Below, one piece after another: positions 12,512-24,006 of a stretch of 64,000 nt of DNA; positions within the stretch are counted from its first letter, which is position 1, and each line of letters starts with the position of its first letter. The position numbers and the translations under genes are program-made. Source of the DNA: Pseudofabraea citricarpa. Lineage: Eukaryota > Ascomycota > Leotiomycetes > Helotiales > Dermateaceae. Below the pieces are notes generated by a model. That model saw nothing but the letters and a program-made list of their open reading frames with translations. It made no database searches and was not told where the DNA came from. Location of the stretch: NCBI GenBank assembly GCA_029641185.1, contig JAPWGK010000020.1, positions 558,001-622,000 of the forward strand, given 5' to 3'.

Positions 12512-14295
12512 ATGGCTAAGTCAAACCTCGGTAGTGACCTAAAAGCCACAGAGCCAAATGTTCACCATCTTGAAGATCATTTGAATGAAAAGGTCGAAGA
12601 GCATTTGGTTGAGGCTGCGCAAGATCAACTCAACAGAATTGATCTGGATTTGCTTTCAAAGGAATCGATTAATATTAAATCACGAGCAGCTTTGCGTCTC
12701 CTCCTGGTGATTATGGTACAGGGGCTCAGTAAGTTCCATCATTACTTTTACCTAACATACATGGGTTCAAAATTCTCATATATTTAGGCGTCGCTGCGTT
12801 TGCAATTGATGGATCTGTTATTGGAGGCATATCCGCACTACCGGCCTTTCGCGAGTTTTTTAATGTTGGCACAAGCGGAGCTGGAATTGGCATAATCGTT
12901 GCGTCGATGGCTATTGGAAATGCTGTTGCCAGTCTTTTCCAATGGTTATCTGATTACTACGGTCGTCGGGGAATTTCCTTTGCTGGTAACATCCTTCTCA
13001 TTATTGGATGTGTCCTGCAAGCTGCTGCGCCTAATAACGTATGCCTGATCATGGGGCGTGTCATTGGTGGTGCAGGTTGTTCTCTATCGGCAACCGTTGG
13101 TCCTCTTTACATGAGTGAGGTTGCTCCATCTTGCTGGAGAGGTCTTGTTGTCGGGTTATACTGTTCCTGTTACAGTATTGGTGCCATCGTTATGAGTTGC
13201 GTCCTATTTGGAGGTTCATACATCAATGGTGACTGGAGCTGGCGGCTTCCGATGGTCTTCCAAATTGGTCCTCCCCTTCTCGTGGTATTCCTTATCTTCC
13301 CTTGCACACCAGAGTCTCCTCGTTTCTTGTACTCGGTTGGAAAATTGGATCAAGCGAGATCAGTTCTTGCTCGTTACCACACGACCTCAGAAGATCTTCA
13401 CTCGCGTCTGGTGAATGCTGAGATGGACCAAATCAAAGAGTCTATGGAACGTATCGATACCAAACCATGGGACTTTTCTCCACTTTTTAAGACAAGCGCT
13501 GACCGTTACCGACTATGGGTCATATTTCTATACAGTTTTTTCCAGCAATGGAATGGAACTGGTATGCTCCAATATTATCTCCCGGCTGTTTTAACCCTAG
13601 TTGGGATTACCAACCCGCAGCAACAACTTGGTATTAATATCGGGCAGACCGTCGCTGGATGGTTAGCTGTACTTGCCGGTTCAACGTTCATCGATAGGGT
13701 TAATCGACGAACACTTTTGATAGGAGGGTGGTCAATCTTCGTGTTCTTCCTTGCTTTGATGTCTATTGTTGGTGGTCTATTTGCTAGCGGGATTGCCAAG
13801 ACCGCTCTGGGTTATCTGATGATAGTATTGGTCTTCCTATTTACTATTTGCAATGGATTATTTGGTAAGGTCAGCCCCACATAGGCATATTCAAGACTAA
13901 TTACAGACAGTGGCGGTCCTTCACAACATCTACCCGAATGAAGTTTTGCATTATAGTCAGCGAGCAAAAGGAATGGGAATGTATTCGTTCTTCCAAAATT
14001 GCTTCGGATTTGCTATGACATATGGCGGATCAGCAGCAATTGCAGCTTTGAAATGGAAGGTATACTGCCCGCTTCTGTAACTTTGAATATTTAGTAATCT
14101 CACTAGGTATATTTCATCTTCATTGGCATCAATCTAGCCGCCATTGGGTTGACTTATTTTTACTTTCCAGAGGTCAGGCAACTTTCTCTTGAAGAAATTG
14201 ATATCATCTTTGAAACAAATGGAACCGATCCTGTCAAACTTTCCAAGAAGCTTCAGGCTGCTAAAAGAGAAAGGCGTCTTGAGAGGGAGATGTGA
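12512..14295 (+). CDS. MFS sugar porter, lactose permease / cellodextrin-transporter type
   Basis: Four exons, 12512-12728, 12788-13864, 13911-14059 and 14107-14295, give 543 residues. The second intron must use the later of two AG acceptors (ACAGACAG) to keep frame. Sugar-porter signatures are present: DYYGRRG after TM2, GRVIGGAGCSLSATVGP, PESPRFL with a following long cytoplasmic loop, FQQWNGTGMLQYYLP and a C-terminal EVRQLSLEEID in place of PETKG. The YYLP and PESPRFL..KL..A..VLARYH patterns resemble the LAC12/cellodextrin-transporter group, which imports disaccharides and short oligosaccharides with protons. This suits delivery of galactose- and fucose-containing oligosaccharides to the intracellular GH2 and GH95 enzymes. 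It is expected in the plasma membrane with 12 helices. The actual substrate is inference. Confidence 0.9.
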
Positions 14296-15250
14296 CCTTT
14301 GGATGGCATCCAAGCCAGGCCTTCTATGAAGCGATATGATTAGCGACTTTCTTCGTTTCTCACAGCTTACAATCTATATTTAAAAACTCAATCCAACATA
14401 CTTATAAATTCATATCTAGTTGGAAAGTATATGCAACTTAAATATCATCGAGGCCACATTTAAATCTGCGTCATGAAAGTTGGTAATCGATGTTTGGGTC
14501 CTGACCTAATTCAATTCTATTAATTCTCTTACCTCCCTTCCCTAGCACAAATTCTCTTAAGAAAAAGACCTAAAGCAGATAATAGTTTCTAATTAGATTT
14601 CGAAGTTTAGGTACCTATAACTTTCCCAATGTTCTATTCATCGATCAGCTAACGAAAGTTAAGCGAGCGCTACAACTTGAAAAGAAATGCAAGCAGATGC
14701 CGATTTAGACAAGTGAATAATACTCCTTTTGTAAGTATTCTTAATCTCCTAGTTTGGGTTATTAAGATTTAACTAAATGTTTGGCTTCTAATAAATATAT
14801 CAGACTGCTATAATCCTGAGAATGAAATTGCTAAGCAGCTTTCTAAATCTGCAAAGAGTTCTTATTCAAAAATCGTGCCAACAACACATGTATAAGAGTT
14901 GCACAATTTCGACCCAGAATCTAATAAATTATCAAATTTTGAATGAGTTACAATTGCCGCTGCGAAACCAAAGTGCAAAGTTGGAATCAGATGAGTATGC
15001 GATCTATGTTAGAGACACGATATCGCCAGTTACGATTTGAGAATGTTTGTGCAAAGTCTTTCGATATTAGTTTCAGGCGCCAGGCCTTTTGAAAGTATTC
15101 TCCCAACAAGCTTGTAATTATACTCTTCCAAAATCAAACAACCACCAAAAAAACAAAAATTCCATTCCCCCCTCATCCCTCTCTTCCCCCCTCCGAAAAG
15201 TACATGCCAGCTGTTGTCCCAAATGCCCATTCTGCAATTTCTCCCTCGGT
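14296..15250. other. AT-rich intergenic region at the end of the sugar cluster
   Basis: About 950 bases, clearly richer in A and T than its surroundings. I see no coding region I can support, no tRNA and no recognisable element. It marks the boundary between the sugar cluster and the variable patch that follows. Confidence 0.5.
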
Positions 15251-15946
15251 TCATGCGTGCTCCAACCCAGCGTGCTCCAATCCAGAAAACCTCAACTTCA
15301 GTCTGGCAACATTGCCAGACGGCCCTTGCAAACTCCGTGCACTTCCCTTGGTTTGCAGTACCTGGAGGTTCGTTGACGCAGTATGTTCCTCAGTGGTCTC
15401 AAATTCCAAAGTCCAATCTCTTGCAGGAAGGACTTTTTGTCGACCTGTTTCTCTCATCCCTCTGAGAACACTCTTTTTGACTGCGTTCTGCTGGATCCTA
15501 GAACAATGAATGTCAGCTGGGCATATTGCGCCAGGAGAAAGGTTAGATGCTTGTTGAACTTACATATCATTGAGTGCCTTCAATCTGGCAAACTCTTTGT
15601 CCAAATCAGCGAGTTGAGTTTTCAACCATGTTCCCTTGATAAAAGCAAAAGTTGCCTGCTCCCATGCCCTCCCCATGAAATTTCCACTTTTACAATTGTT
15701 CTCGAGTCTTTCTTTCAGACCAGTAAGTGAATCCATGGTGATCTTCATGGGCTGGGAGAACTGTCGTTCCTGGTCAATGTACAAACTATATTCGGACATC
15801 GTGCAATTAAGTGCAGACAGCATATCCGTAAATTGGATCAAGGCGTTGTGTAGGGTGGTTTTGTCGTTTGCTGTAGTGGCTAGCTTGTCGACTCCTTTAT
15901 AGATGATCTCGCATATTTTGAGGACGTCCGAAATGGATACTGACAT
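15251..15946 (-). CDS. Short protein resembling the N-terminal domain of fungal STAND/NLR-like proteins
   Basis: Exon 1 (15564-15946) ends at a strong GTAAGT donor. A 66-base intron leads to exon 2 (15251-15497), giving 209 residues. The first 125 residues are helical: SVSISDVLKICEIIYKGV, then LHNALIQFTDMLSAL, LTGLKERLENN, and WEQATFAFIKGTWLKTQL followed by a Lys/Asp/Leu-rich helix. This order (membrane-near helix, helix pair, W...K...L helix) resembles the fungal N-terminal domain that normally precedes NACHT/ankyrin or patatin modules. No nucleotide-binding domain follows here. The tail is low in recognisable features and ends in the short duplication GLEHAGLEHA. The remainder of exon 2 might be 3' UTR if a further intron exists. 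The function is unknown; a stand-alone signalling or modulator protein is one possibility. Assignment rests on pattern only. Confidence 0.5.
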
Positions 15947-16071
15947 TTTGAGTAGAGAATGAAATATACAATATCTCTATCGAGTTTGAAGCGACAGATA
16001 AAGGATGGATAAAGAAGAGCTGAATAAGAATCAAAAAAAAAAAAAAGGAGTCTGGTGAAATATGCGTCTTG

Positions 16072-16428
16072 CTATCCTTCGATTATTTGCAGTTGATATG
16101 TACTCGTTGAAGGAAAGAAAGCAGAGCCCTCGTTGTCTTGAATCCATTTCGCCAGTTCAGCGGGGCGATTTCCCTCAAGCCACATTGTTTCATTCTCGCG
16201 GCCTCCTGACTTGGAAGCCTACCCGCAAAATGAGACGAACCCTTGGTCACGAAAGAACTGGCCGCACGGTAACTTAAAAGACAGAGACATTTGGAAAAGA
16301 CCTTTGATTTCATTGACATAATTCGGGATCTTCTGAACACGCAGACTGAGGAAAGCAAGTGAGCCCCTGGATGATTCCAAAAGTATTTTTATCGGGTTTC
16401 GAAAAATGGCGCTGTTGATTGAGAGTAT
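16072..16428 (-). pseudogene. Probable gene relic or partial gene, two exon-like pieces
   Basis: An acceptor-like CTCTTTACAG is followed from 16428 by a protein-like stretch (ILSINSAIFRNPIKILLE..., then FLSLRVQKIPNYVNEIKG). After about 96 bases another protein-like stretch follows (NETMWLEGNRPAELAKWIQ..., to a stop at 16072). The two can be joined in frame only through a weak GTCTTT donor. I found no convincing 5' exon or start codon. It lies just upstream of, and on the same strand as, the STAND-N-like gene, so it may be a decayed relative or a lost first part. A short real gene with an unseen first exon cannot be excluded. Confidence 0.35.
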
Positions 16429-16659
16429 CTGTAAAGAGTGAATCAGCATCCGAGTTTTTTTTTATCGACTTTGAAGTTTAATTTACTACATATATTTCAG
16501 TACAAGAAATTGCTTGAGATGAGTAAGTAAAATTTGGAACAAGATATTATTCCTAACAAATGTCTGAGGGTTGTATTGATAAGGTCAGAAGATGTAACCT
16601 TGGAGTGCCGTGTCATAATGAGATTGGAAATTAAAAAAGTAGATCAAAAACATCAAAGC

Positions 16660-16716
16660 CAAAAGCCAAAACCCCAAAACCCCAAAACCAAAAACCAAGA
16701 ACCAAAAACCAAAACG
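16660..16716. repeat. Low-complexity CCAAAA-type repeat
   Basis: An imperfect run of CCAAAA/CCAAAAC units on the plus strand between the relic and the Hsp70-like gene. It carries no coding signal. Confidence 0.6.
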
Positions 16717-16760
16717 GTAGAACAAATTTCTATGTGATGATATTGCTTTGCAAAATATGA

Positions 16761-18577
16761 TTACTCTGCATGAGAATATCGATACGACACCAAATTAAAT
16801 TCCGTACTTGACTTTTTACGGTTGTAAGCTTTGAAGTGAAAGTCATCCTTTGCTTTCCATTCAACTTCGATATGGTATTTCTGCTTGTGGAACCAATACA
16901 GGTTCCTAGTCACTTCTAAGACCCAAATCAAGACATCACTCCCTGATGCAGACATCTTCTGCAGAGAGGCCAATGTTGTTGTATCAGCTACGCCACATCT
17001 CTTCTTGCTAACGATGAAGTAGTGAACCGCTTTTTCGGTAGTGGCGGAAAACTCGCAATTGAATAAGACAAGTCTCCCTGGGAGCTAATAACCGTCAGTG
17101 ATAAAACTCGTATGTATCAATTCTGCTTACCGTCGCCCATTCTATGGTGTTGTCCTTTGCTCGAGACGTGTCACTGGAGACCCCCATACAGATGTTTCCA
17201 AAGTACTGATCTAGAAGAAGTCTCTTCCGGTAAATTCGATGGCCGATTATGGTCGCTAGACGCCTGAGATATGTTAGAAAGTGCAACTTTGGTGCTATCA
17301 ACGGGAAAGTTACGTACGATTCTTCCGGCGACGAGGGACATCTAATTTCAAGTTCATCGTAGACATGCTTGAGGATCTTTAACGGCAAAGCCATGGTTCC
17401 TCCACCGCCACAAAGAGCAATTGTGCTCTACCAGAATTCTAATCTTAGCATAAGTTTGTATAGTCCGTAAGATACTTACAATTTCTGTTTCATTCCGTGG
17501 AAGTGTGGCTTGTACCCTCTTGAAGCTCGCACGGATCAGAGCGAGAAAATCGTTGATAAAGTCTTCAAATAACAATTCCATAGCTTTTCTAAGGCATATC
17601 AGCTTGAAACTCGCAATATTCTGCTGAAGAACTGTTAGGCATTGATAAGTAGATTACCTTGGTATTATGAGCTTCGTGCCGTCGATTTTTAGAAGACCAC
17701 CAGGATTCTTCTGGACAAAATCAGGTCCGAGAGTCAAGATGACATCCTTTGATCCATCAAAAGCATGTCGAGCATCTTGCCACTCGCGGCTATCTAAAAT
17801 GGATCTAATGAGATTTTCGGATTCCTTGTTTGCGTTCGCTCGGAATCGAATCAGTTTTTTATAGAGTGCCTTGTCGATATTCAGAACACCGACTTTTGAA
17901 GACAGCTCATTGTCGATAGGCCATATTTCAAATACCGCAGCGTCCTTTTCAGGCAGTTTCATGATGGCAAGCGCAGCATCGCATGTCGCCCCACCAATAT
18001 CACAAGTGATTGCCCGAGTTCCAGGTGAAAGTTCAAAATAATCAACTAGAAACTCACAACCTGCGGTTGATTCTGTGATGTCTGTGAAGACATCACATCC
18101 AGGAAGAATATCAGTAAGGACTCCATATGCAAGTCTCTTGAAGTCATGACGAGACGACTCCTCCCAACAACCTGGCGTCGTCAAGTACCATGTTGCTCTT
18201 ACATTCTCCTTTTTTACCCCCTCTTTCTGTAAAACCTCCTGGAGTACATGGCTGCAGAATAAGTGGAGAAAGTCGGAGGTCCATTTTTCAGTTTCGATCT
18301 CCCGGGTAGCTCTTGGGAGATCCAAATTGGCCTTGAAAAGATCTGCGATATTATTAAATTGTTTGACGTCGCTTCCCCAGGCGATGACTTCCTGATTTTC
18401 TCCGTAAATCAATCTGGTTGGGGTCTTCCCGAACTTGTGAGACTTTGTACTCTGAAAGCCATCAAATGTTATCAGGCACTCGGCAGCTTATGACATTTAG
18501 CAACGCATCAGGGAACAGACTCAGTGCTTACCTGATGCCGTCATTCCGAAGTCGATTAAAAAAGCTGTGTCCATCAT
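16761..18577 (-). CDS. Divergent Hsp70-family ATPase (fungal HSPA12-like, actin-type fold)
   Basis: Six exons on the minus strand: 18532-18577, 17658-18486, 17480-17588, 17318-17427, 17131-17263 and 16761-17084. They join in frame to 516 residues. The phosphate-1 loop is FLIDFGMTAS, near the start. KTPTRLIYG and TWYLTTPGCWEE follow, then the phosphate-2 region ITCDIGGATCDAAL. The adenosine-binding motif IALCGGGGTMALPL is split off by an intron. This layout is that of the many fungal Hsp70-like ATPase genes related to animal HSPA12. They lack the classical substrate-binding domain and are of uncertain function. The first loop has M-T-A where canonical Hsp70 has T-T/N-S, so ATPase activity may be altered. 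Such genes are highly expanded in filamentous fungi and often lie near NLR-like genes. The placement beside the STAND-N-like gene is notable but proves nothing. Confidence 0.8.
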
Positions 18578-19560
18578 AACTGAGGCAATTTTTTGTTGTT
18601 GAGAGGAGGCAAAGAACAAGAATATCTGTAGAATTTTAAGGGCCAAATCAGGAAAATCAGATAGAGAAGGAACTACGACAGCCCAGTAAGTTTGCCAGCG
18701 GGGATGTTCTACACCCCAGTGAAGTCAACCACCTACCTACCTTGACCAGATGCCGATACGGAAACATCACCAAAGCTAAGGCTATGAGTTTTACCCAATC
18801 AATTCTCAACTTAGGTGATCTGGTTTCCTGGTTCGGCTATAGACGTCACCATCACCAGCCCCTAGCCGAGATGCATGCAGGCTGGGACAAATCGACTTCT
18901 GAGATAATGTGGACTGAGGCAAGATGCCTCCCGATCTAACGGAATATCCGCGACGTGGGCTTGTTATATTTAATTAATCAAGGCTGAGATAGATTGTACA
19001 CATGTGGAATACCGAAGAAAAAAACAGGCTTGAGTTTAATAACGCAGCCACCTGGAGAGCTCATCTGAACGCCAAAATCGTCTAGCACGTCTTCTGAGAT
19101 ACTGGTGTATTGAAAGATGCTGGTATATTGAGAACTCGTTGAATTTGCATATGTCACCCCAAACAATTCATCTAATTCATTCAAATTCCTTGATTAATTT
19201 AGAATCATCCGGCCAATAACCCCATTCATTTGAACTCGTTTGTGCAAACAGGCCCGAGACAAATGCTTTCCGAAATAGCGGCTTAGCCGAGACGTGGGCT
19301 GGGAGGGAACCCGTCCCAAGACTGCAGATATGACATAAACATAGGAATGATGTTTGCACTCAAACAAGGGTTTGGTATGCTGCCACAGGCAAGGCAGATA
19401 ATTTTGAGAATTTAGAACTCATGTGACCTGTGAAATTAAATTCCAGGGGGCTTTCATCATGAGCATGGAAAACAAATATTCACAGCTTTACAATCGGATT
19501 CATTGACCTCCATTTTTTTCTCTCTCATTCCCGTTGGGATTGATTATTCTCGCCCCAAAA
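18578..19560. other. Intergenic region between two divergent genes
   Basis: About 980 bases between the Hsp70-like start and the coiled-coil gene. Short open frames here look like chance. No repeat, tRNA or recognisable regulatory site was seen. Confidence 0.4.
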
Positions 19561-20738
19561 ATGCAGTCCGTCACAGTGACTCTTCTGGCTACGCTTTTGC
19601 CAACATGTATCCTGGTGGCTATACTGGCCAGTCTTTCATTATACTTACACTTCCAGCTCCGAAGATTGTTCTTGGAGAGCAAAAATCTTGGTGCAGAGAA
19701 CGAGAGACTTGTTGCAGAGAACGAGAGACTGGTTGCAGAGAATGAGGGATTTCGCGAACAGCTGCCAACACCGCTAGATGAAAGTCCAGCAGCAGTATTC
19801 TTAAGACAACTGAGAATAGATGTAGAGAAAGGCCGCGAAGTTAACCTTTCAGACGAATCAGATCCAGACTGGGAAGGGGACGACCATGAACTGTATCATG
19901 CAATGGTATTGTGGCCACATGGGATGACCTCTCCGACTTCTATGAGCTATCGTCCAACTCCTGAATTGGCCAACAAGCAAATCTTACAGGAACTTGGATA
20001 CCAGGGCGCCTCACCAGGAATGTTCCGGCAGCTTTTGGAGGAGCAAGATACCCGCTGGGCGCCAATAGGTAATGTTATAAATTTTGTTGCTCATGGTTGG
20101 ACATCTCTGGACAGCGACCCAGAACACACTCTATTCCCATTCTCATCCGAGACCCATAGAGATCTCGCTACCTTCTTCAAAGCAATAGAAGGGATAAAGT
20201 GTAAGCTTCTGGATCTCAAACCAATCCTGACTATTACTGACGTAGCATTTTAGTCGGCCCCGAATTCTCGATCGCCCTTCAAAAATTCCCGACACAGCTT
20301 GCTTTGGAGCATGGAGCAGTCAATGAAGATAACCTGAAGAGGGTGATGCGCCTTTTAGATGAACTACTTCGAGATGTCGCAAGTTACCCCCTTGGTGAAC
20401 GAAATAGGGAACCCAACGAGAACGGCCACGTAATTCATGAACCTTTATTGGTTAAAGTTCGCAATGGCTTCCGTGCTACTGTGGCTTTGAAGTTAAGGAT
20501 GCTAGGATCGCGTCAAAAATTTGAATATGTATGGGGGGAAACTTCTGATGAGTTTATTTGTATACGTCCAGGTTTGTATTCGTATGCCGGGAAGGATGGG
20601 CTACCTCTTGACGAGCCAAAAGTGTGGACAGAACCTTCCAACTATTCTATCACGAAAGTCAAAGGCAGGCTTGAAGCGATATTCATTGGGTCAGACAAGG
20701 AGATTGTGAAGGTGGCATCGACAGAGCCGGAGTTGTAG
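19561..20738 (+). CDS. Unknown single-pass membrane protein with a heptad-repeat coiled coil
   Basis: Two exons, 19561-20200 and 20254-20738, give 374 residues. The frame extends 27 bases upstream but only with a non-ATG start, so the ATG at 19561 is chosen. Residues about 5-30 (VTLLATLLPTCILVAILASL) form one membrane helix or signal anchor. Residues about 43-63 are an exact heptad repeat, AENERLV twice and then AENEGF, which should form a short coiled coil. A negatively charged linker (DESDPDWEGDDHE) follows, then a soluble domain of about 280 residues that I do not recognise (signatures HAMVLWPHGM, NVINFVAHGW, KFGPEFSIAL, FEYVWGETSDEFICIRPG). No enzyme motif is visible. The topology predicts a short tail and the bulk on one side of a membrane. 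It may be a lineage-restricted protein. Confidence 0.7.
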
Positions 20739-21774
20739 GTGTTTGTTGCAGGAGAAGAGCTCGGATTTTCACATTTCTACTTGATCAAATTGCATGTCTA
20801 CTCATATTTTCACAAGCTTTTGTTACGGTCCAAACTGACTGGAACAAAAATTAATAATCGTTTGTTTCTAAGACTGCTGAGTTCCACCTGCACATGAACG
20901 TTATGATTGGGATGTTCACTGGCCAATTCAGAAAACGGCTAACCTATGTGTATGCGAAGTGATTGATGCAAATACTAGGTAATCAGAGCCCGAAATTAGA
21001 CGTCAAATTTCAACACATATTAACAGCAGTTCACTGGCTACAGAGCACGTAAATATTCCTGAAGTTTGGCGGTAGGTAATCTGCTCGGTGCGTTAAGCGA
21101 CGAGAGAGAAGAGGCTACGAACACCGGTAACTAACTTAGATCAGATTTCTTCTATTTATGAAGTATTCTGCTATTATGTTGGAGGCTGAGTATAGAGAGC
21201 AATTCAAACATTGTTTGAATTGGTAAGCCGCAACAAAATTAACTGTGCTTTGTAAATAAACAAATACTGTCAACTTGAGGTCGGCACGGGAATGTGACTG
21301 ACAATGAACTGAACGCCTGCTATTCACATTCTTGTCTGAGGGACCCAGCTTGCATAGGATAATCAAAAAGCCATGTAATTGTCAAACCTGCTCAAATCCA
21401 AGTGAATTGCTTCTAATAAACACCTGAGTTTCTTCTGCGAGTCCCCATGAAGCAAAACTTTATGCAGCAGTTATGCAGGTACATTCCAAACAAGTATATC
21501 ACGTTACTCGCGGAAGTACTCTCAGCCGAACGATATTCTACGTCATCCGTCATCCACCAAACGACACCAGCAGAGAAGCAGAAACAGAAAAGCTGCCAAT
21601 CAACGAGACTTGAGCGGCGCCGATTTGCATAGCAAGCCCTTGGTTCAGACGCAAGGCACTTCTTGTCGTGACCGACCCTCTAGTCTGCTCTGCTCTCTTA
21701 ATCCAACGACATCTACTCTCCACTTCACGACGAAACAACACACAAACCGTGGTTATACCAACAACACTGCCAAA
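20739..21774. other. Intergenic region
   Basis: About 1 kb without a supportable gene. The last 150 bases before 21775 are pyrimidine- and CAACA-rich, as expected for the leader of the next gene. Confidence 0.4.
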
Positions 21775-22530
21775 ATGTCTGGAATCCCAATTTACACGCA
21801 GAGTCCTATCAATCCCGCCAAAGCATCTGCTGCAACACCACAAACCACAGCTCCTCCAACCTACACAACACCAACGGCTCCAACCCCAGCCCCAGCCCAG
21901 CCGACAACCACTGCTGCTTCATCAATATATCCAGCTGCAAGGCCAGGAGCGTCTATTCCAGCTCCGACAGGTACTACCCATCATCACAACGTACCAACGT
22001 CTACGCAGGAAAATAATGCGCCTCCTGCAACACAGCCCGGTGCTGTGCCTACTCCAATGAGCAGCTCAAAGGGCAGCATTCCTCCACCACCCAAGGCCGG
22101 ACAGCCATTCCAGTCATATCAAGCACCCCCACCAGCAGCTCCTGCTGCAATGCCGCTTCCATATCCAGCGCAGATGGCTATCCCGCCGCCGACGAACGCA
22201 TTCGGCGCGCAGCCTCCAAGTTCATCGACCACAACTGCCAACGCGCCGTCGTCTGCCTATCCTGTTCCTGTCCAGGACTATGCAGCGGCGCGGCGAGAGA
22301 GCATCGAGCATCCACCGGGCTACCAGCAGAACGCGTATGCGTCAGAGCTGACCAACGACCAGCGACGCGCACAAGAAGCAAACAACGCCTCGTCTGGCCT
22401 GGGAGGATTCGGGCAGTCGGAGGATGCTGCTGGCGGTATGTGGGATGCGGCCAAAAAATGGGCTCAGTCTGCAGGAGAGAAAATCTCCGAAGGAGAAAAG
22501 GAGGTATGGCGCAAGATCAACAAGGAATAG
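21775..22530 (+). CDS. Proline/alanine-rich intrinsically disordered protein, function unknown
   Basis: A single exon of 251 residues starting at ATG 21775 in a good context (CAAAATG). The open frame continues upstream without a better start. Residues 1-160 are dominated by Pro, Ala, Thr and Ser, with runs such as PTAPTPAPAQP and APPPAAPAAMPLPYP, so they should be disordered. A conserved-looking stretch follows: RRESIEHPPGYQQNAYASELT and a short amphipathic C-terminal helix (MWDAAKKWAQSAGEKISEGE). That C-terminal pattern, tryptophan and lysine on one face, suggests membrane or protein contact. No catalytic domain, signal peptide or transmembrane segment is seen. Similar proline-rich proteins are common in filamentous fungi, but I cannot name this family. 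Confidence 0.75.
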   Translation: MSGIPIYTQSPINPAKASAATPQTTAPPTYTTPTAPTPAPAQPTTTAASSIYPAARPGASIPAPTGTTHHHNVPTSTQENNAPPATQPGAVPTPMSSSKGSIPPPPKAGQPFQSYQAPPPAAPAAMPLPYPAQMAIPPPTNAFGAQPPSSSTTTANAPSSAYPVPVQDYAAARRESIEHPPGYQQNAYASELTNDQRRAQEANNASSGLGGFGQSEDAAGGMWDAAKKWAQSAGEKISEGEKEVWRKINKE

Positions 22531-23975
22531 TGACGATAGGCCCCATGATGATGACAATTCTGGGCTGGCAGCGGGCGTGAAACGAAACTTGGAAGACGAA
22601 TGCTTCTCTTGGGGTTTACTGATGGCTGAATGCGAACGAAACAACGGGCTAGCATAGCACAGAGCTTGGGCAGTGGCTCTGCAGGTCCGCAAAACTCAAA
22701 ATAGAGTCAGTCATTCACGAAAGGGGCTCGAAGTGCGATGCACGGGGTACTGTTCTACTTTATCATTGCTCTCTGCATGAATATGGAAGAGATTGCGGCT
22801 GGGGAAGAGAACGTCATTCAGCCGATCTCGATTGCGATAAAAGACGATGATGGGGGAGGGGGGTTCAGTCTGATAGAGGGGAAAGGTGGCAGCTCGCGGT
22901 CTCCAAGACGCGTGGACGCGTGTATAGTGTATATTAAAGAACTATTATTGTCTCCTCAGCTGAGCAACAGCGCCATTGGGCAACAGATCCTCATATGAGC
23001 AGTATTAAGGACGGAGATCGTTAGGACCCTCTTCCTCTTCGAGAACAGAAGTTCATGCAACTTGGCCGGGCCTCCTTGCAAACAAGGCCGAATGTGCCGC
23101 CCAGCGCTCTTTCCAGACAGGAGCAAGGAAGCCGAAGAAGTCTTTCCTTTCCTTCTTTTTCCCAAGAGGCAAGGTACCCACCCAGATTCCAATGCTAGGT
23201 ACGGGTCGGCCGAGAAAGGTACAGTACCGTGCTGCTGTACGAGTAAGTACAGACACGGGTATCTGGAGCTTGTTGCTAGCGCAGGGTGAGATGAAGGTAT
23301 GTAGAGGAAGGTGGTGTTTTGGCTTTCGGCCAATACGACGGCAATCTGGGTGCTTATGGGACGCAACTCCAGACTTGGAATATTCCCAGGTCGCGTTTGG
23401 CAGCAGTTAGGGAAGTTAGGACAGAACGTCACCGATGGTCCGAACTATTCGATTCAGCCTTTCGGCCATGGTGCCGACGGTGGTGCCAGTCGACGAGCCA
23501 GTGCCGGTACTGTAGCCAGTTGCCAGTTGCCAATTGCCAGCTCCCAGTGCCAATGCCAATGCCAGTGCCTGTGCCTGTGCCTGCTGTGCCCAGACCACTC
23601 ACTCACTGCCAGCGTGTAACAGAGGGCAAAGTCAGAGGGCTGGTTCGAGGGAAAGTCGACTGATGATCCCGGGACGTTGTGGAGTGAAGGGTGAATGGGG
23701 GGGAGTTTTATCGATGTTTGCTGGTTCAACGGTTCTGGTTCGGTGTCAGGGCTGGCTGCTCGCTGCTGGCATCTGGGTCATTCATTACTGATCAGCCTGG
23801 CCAGTGGTCTCAGATGGGCGCCGGAGGAGCATTGCATCCATACGAGTGGTCGAGGGAGGTGGTCGGGAGTGGGTGAGTGGTGGTGGTGGTGAGTGGTGGT
23901 GTTGCGCACAGGCGGATGGACAGTCCCTGTGGGTGGGTACAGCAAGTGTACTGGAGGTTTGTGGGTGTGCTGGAC

Positions 23976-24006
23976 ATGGATATGGATATGGATATGGATA
24001 TGGATA
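23976..24006. repeat. GGATAT hexanucleotide microsatellite
   Basis: About five tandem copies of GGATAT. They are followed by CTGTG/GTTGT-rich sequence and a T/C homopurine-homopyrimidine tract to about 24120. Confidence 0.85.

Noticed and set aside
14822..15040. A 72-codon frame beyond the transporter gene
   Set aside because: It lies in AT-rich sequence with no motif or supporting splice sites.
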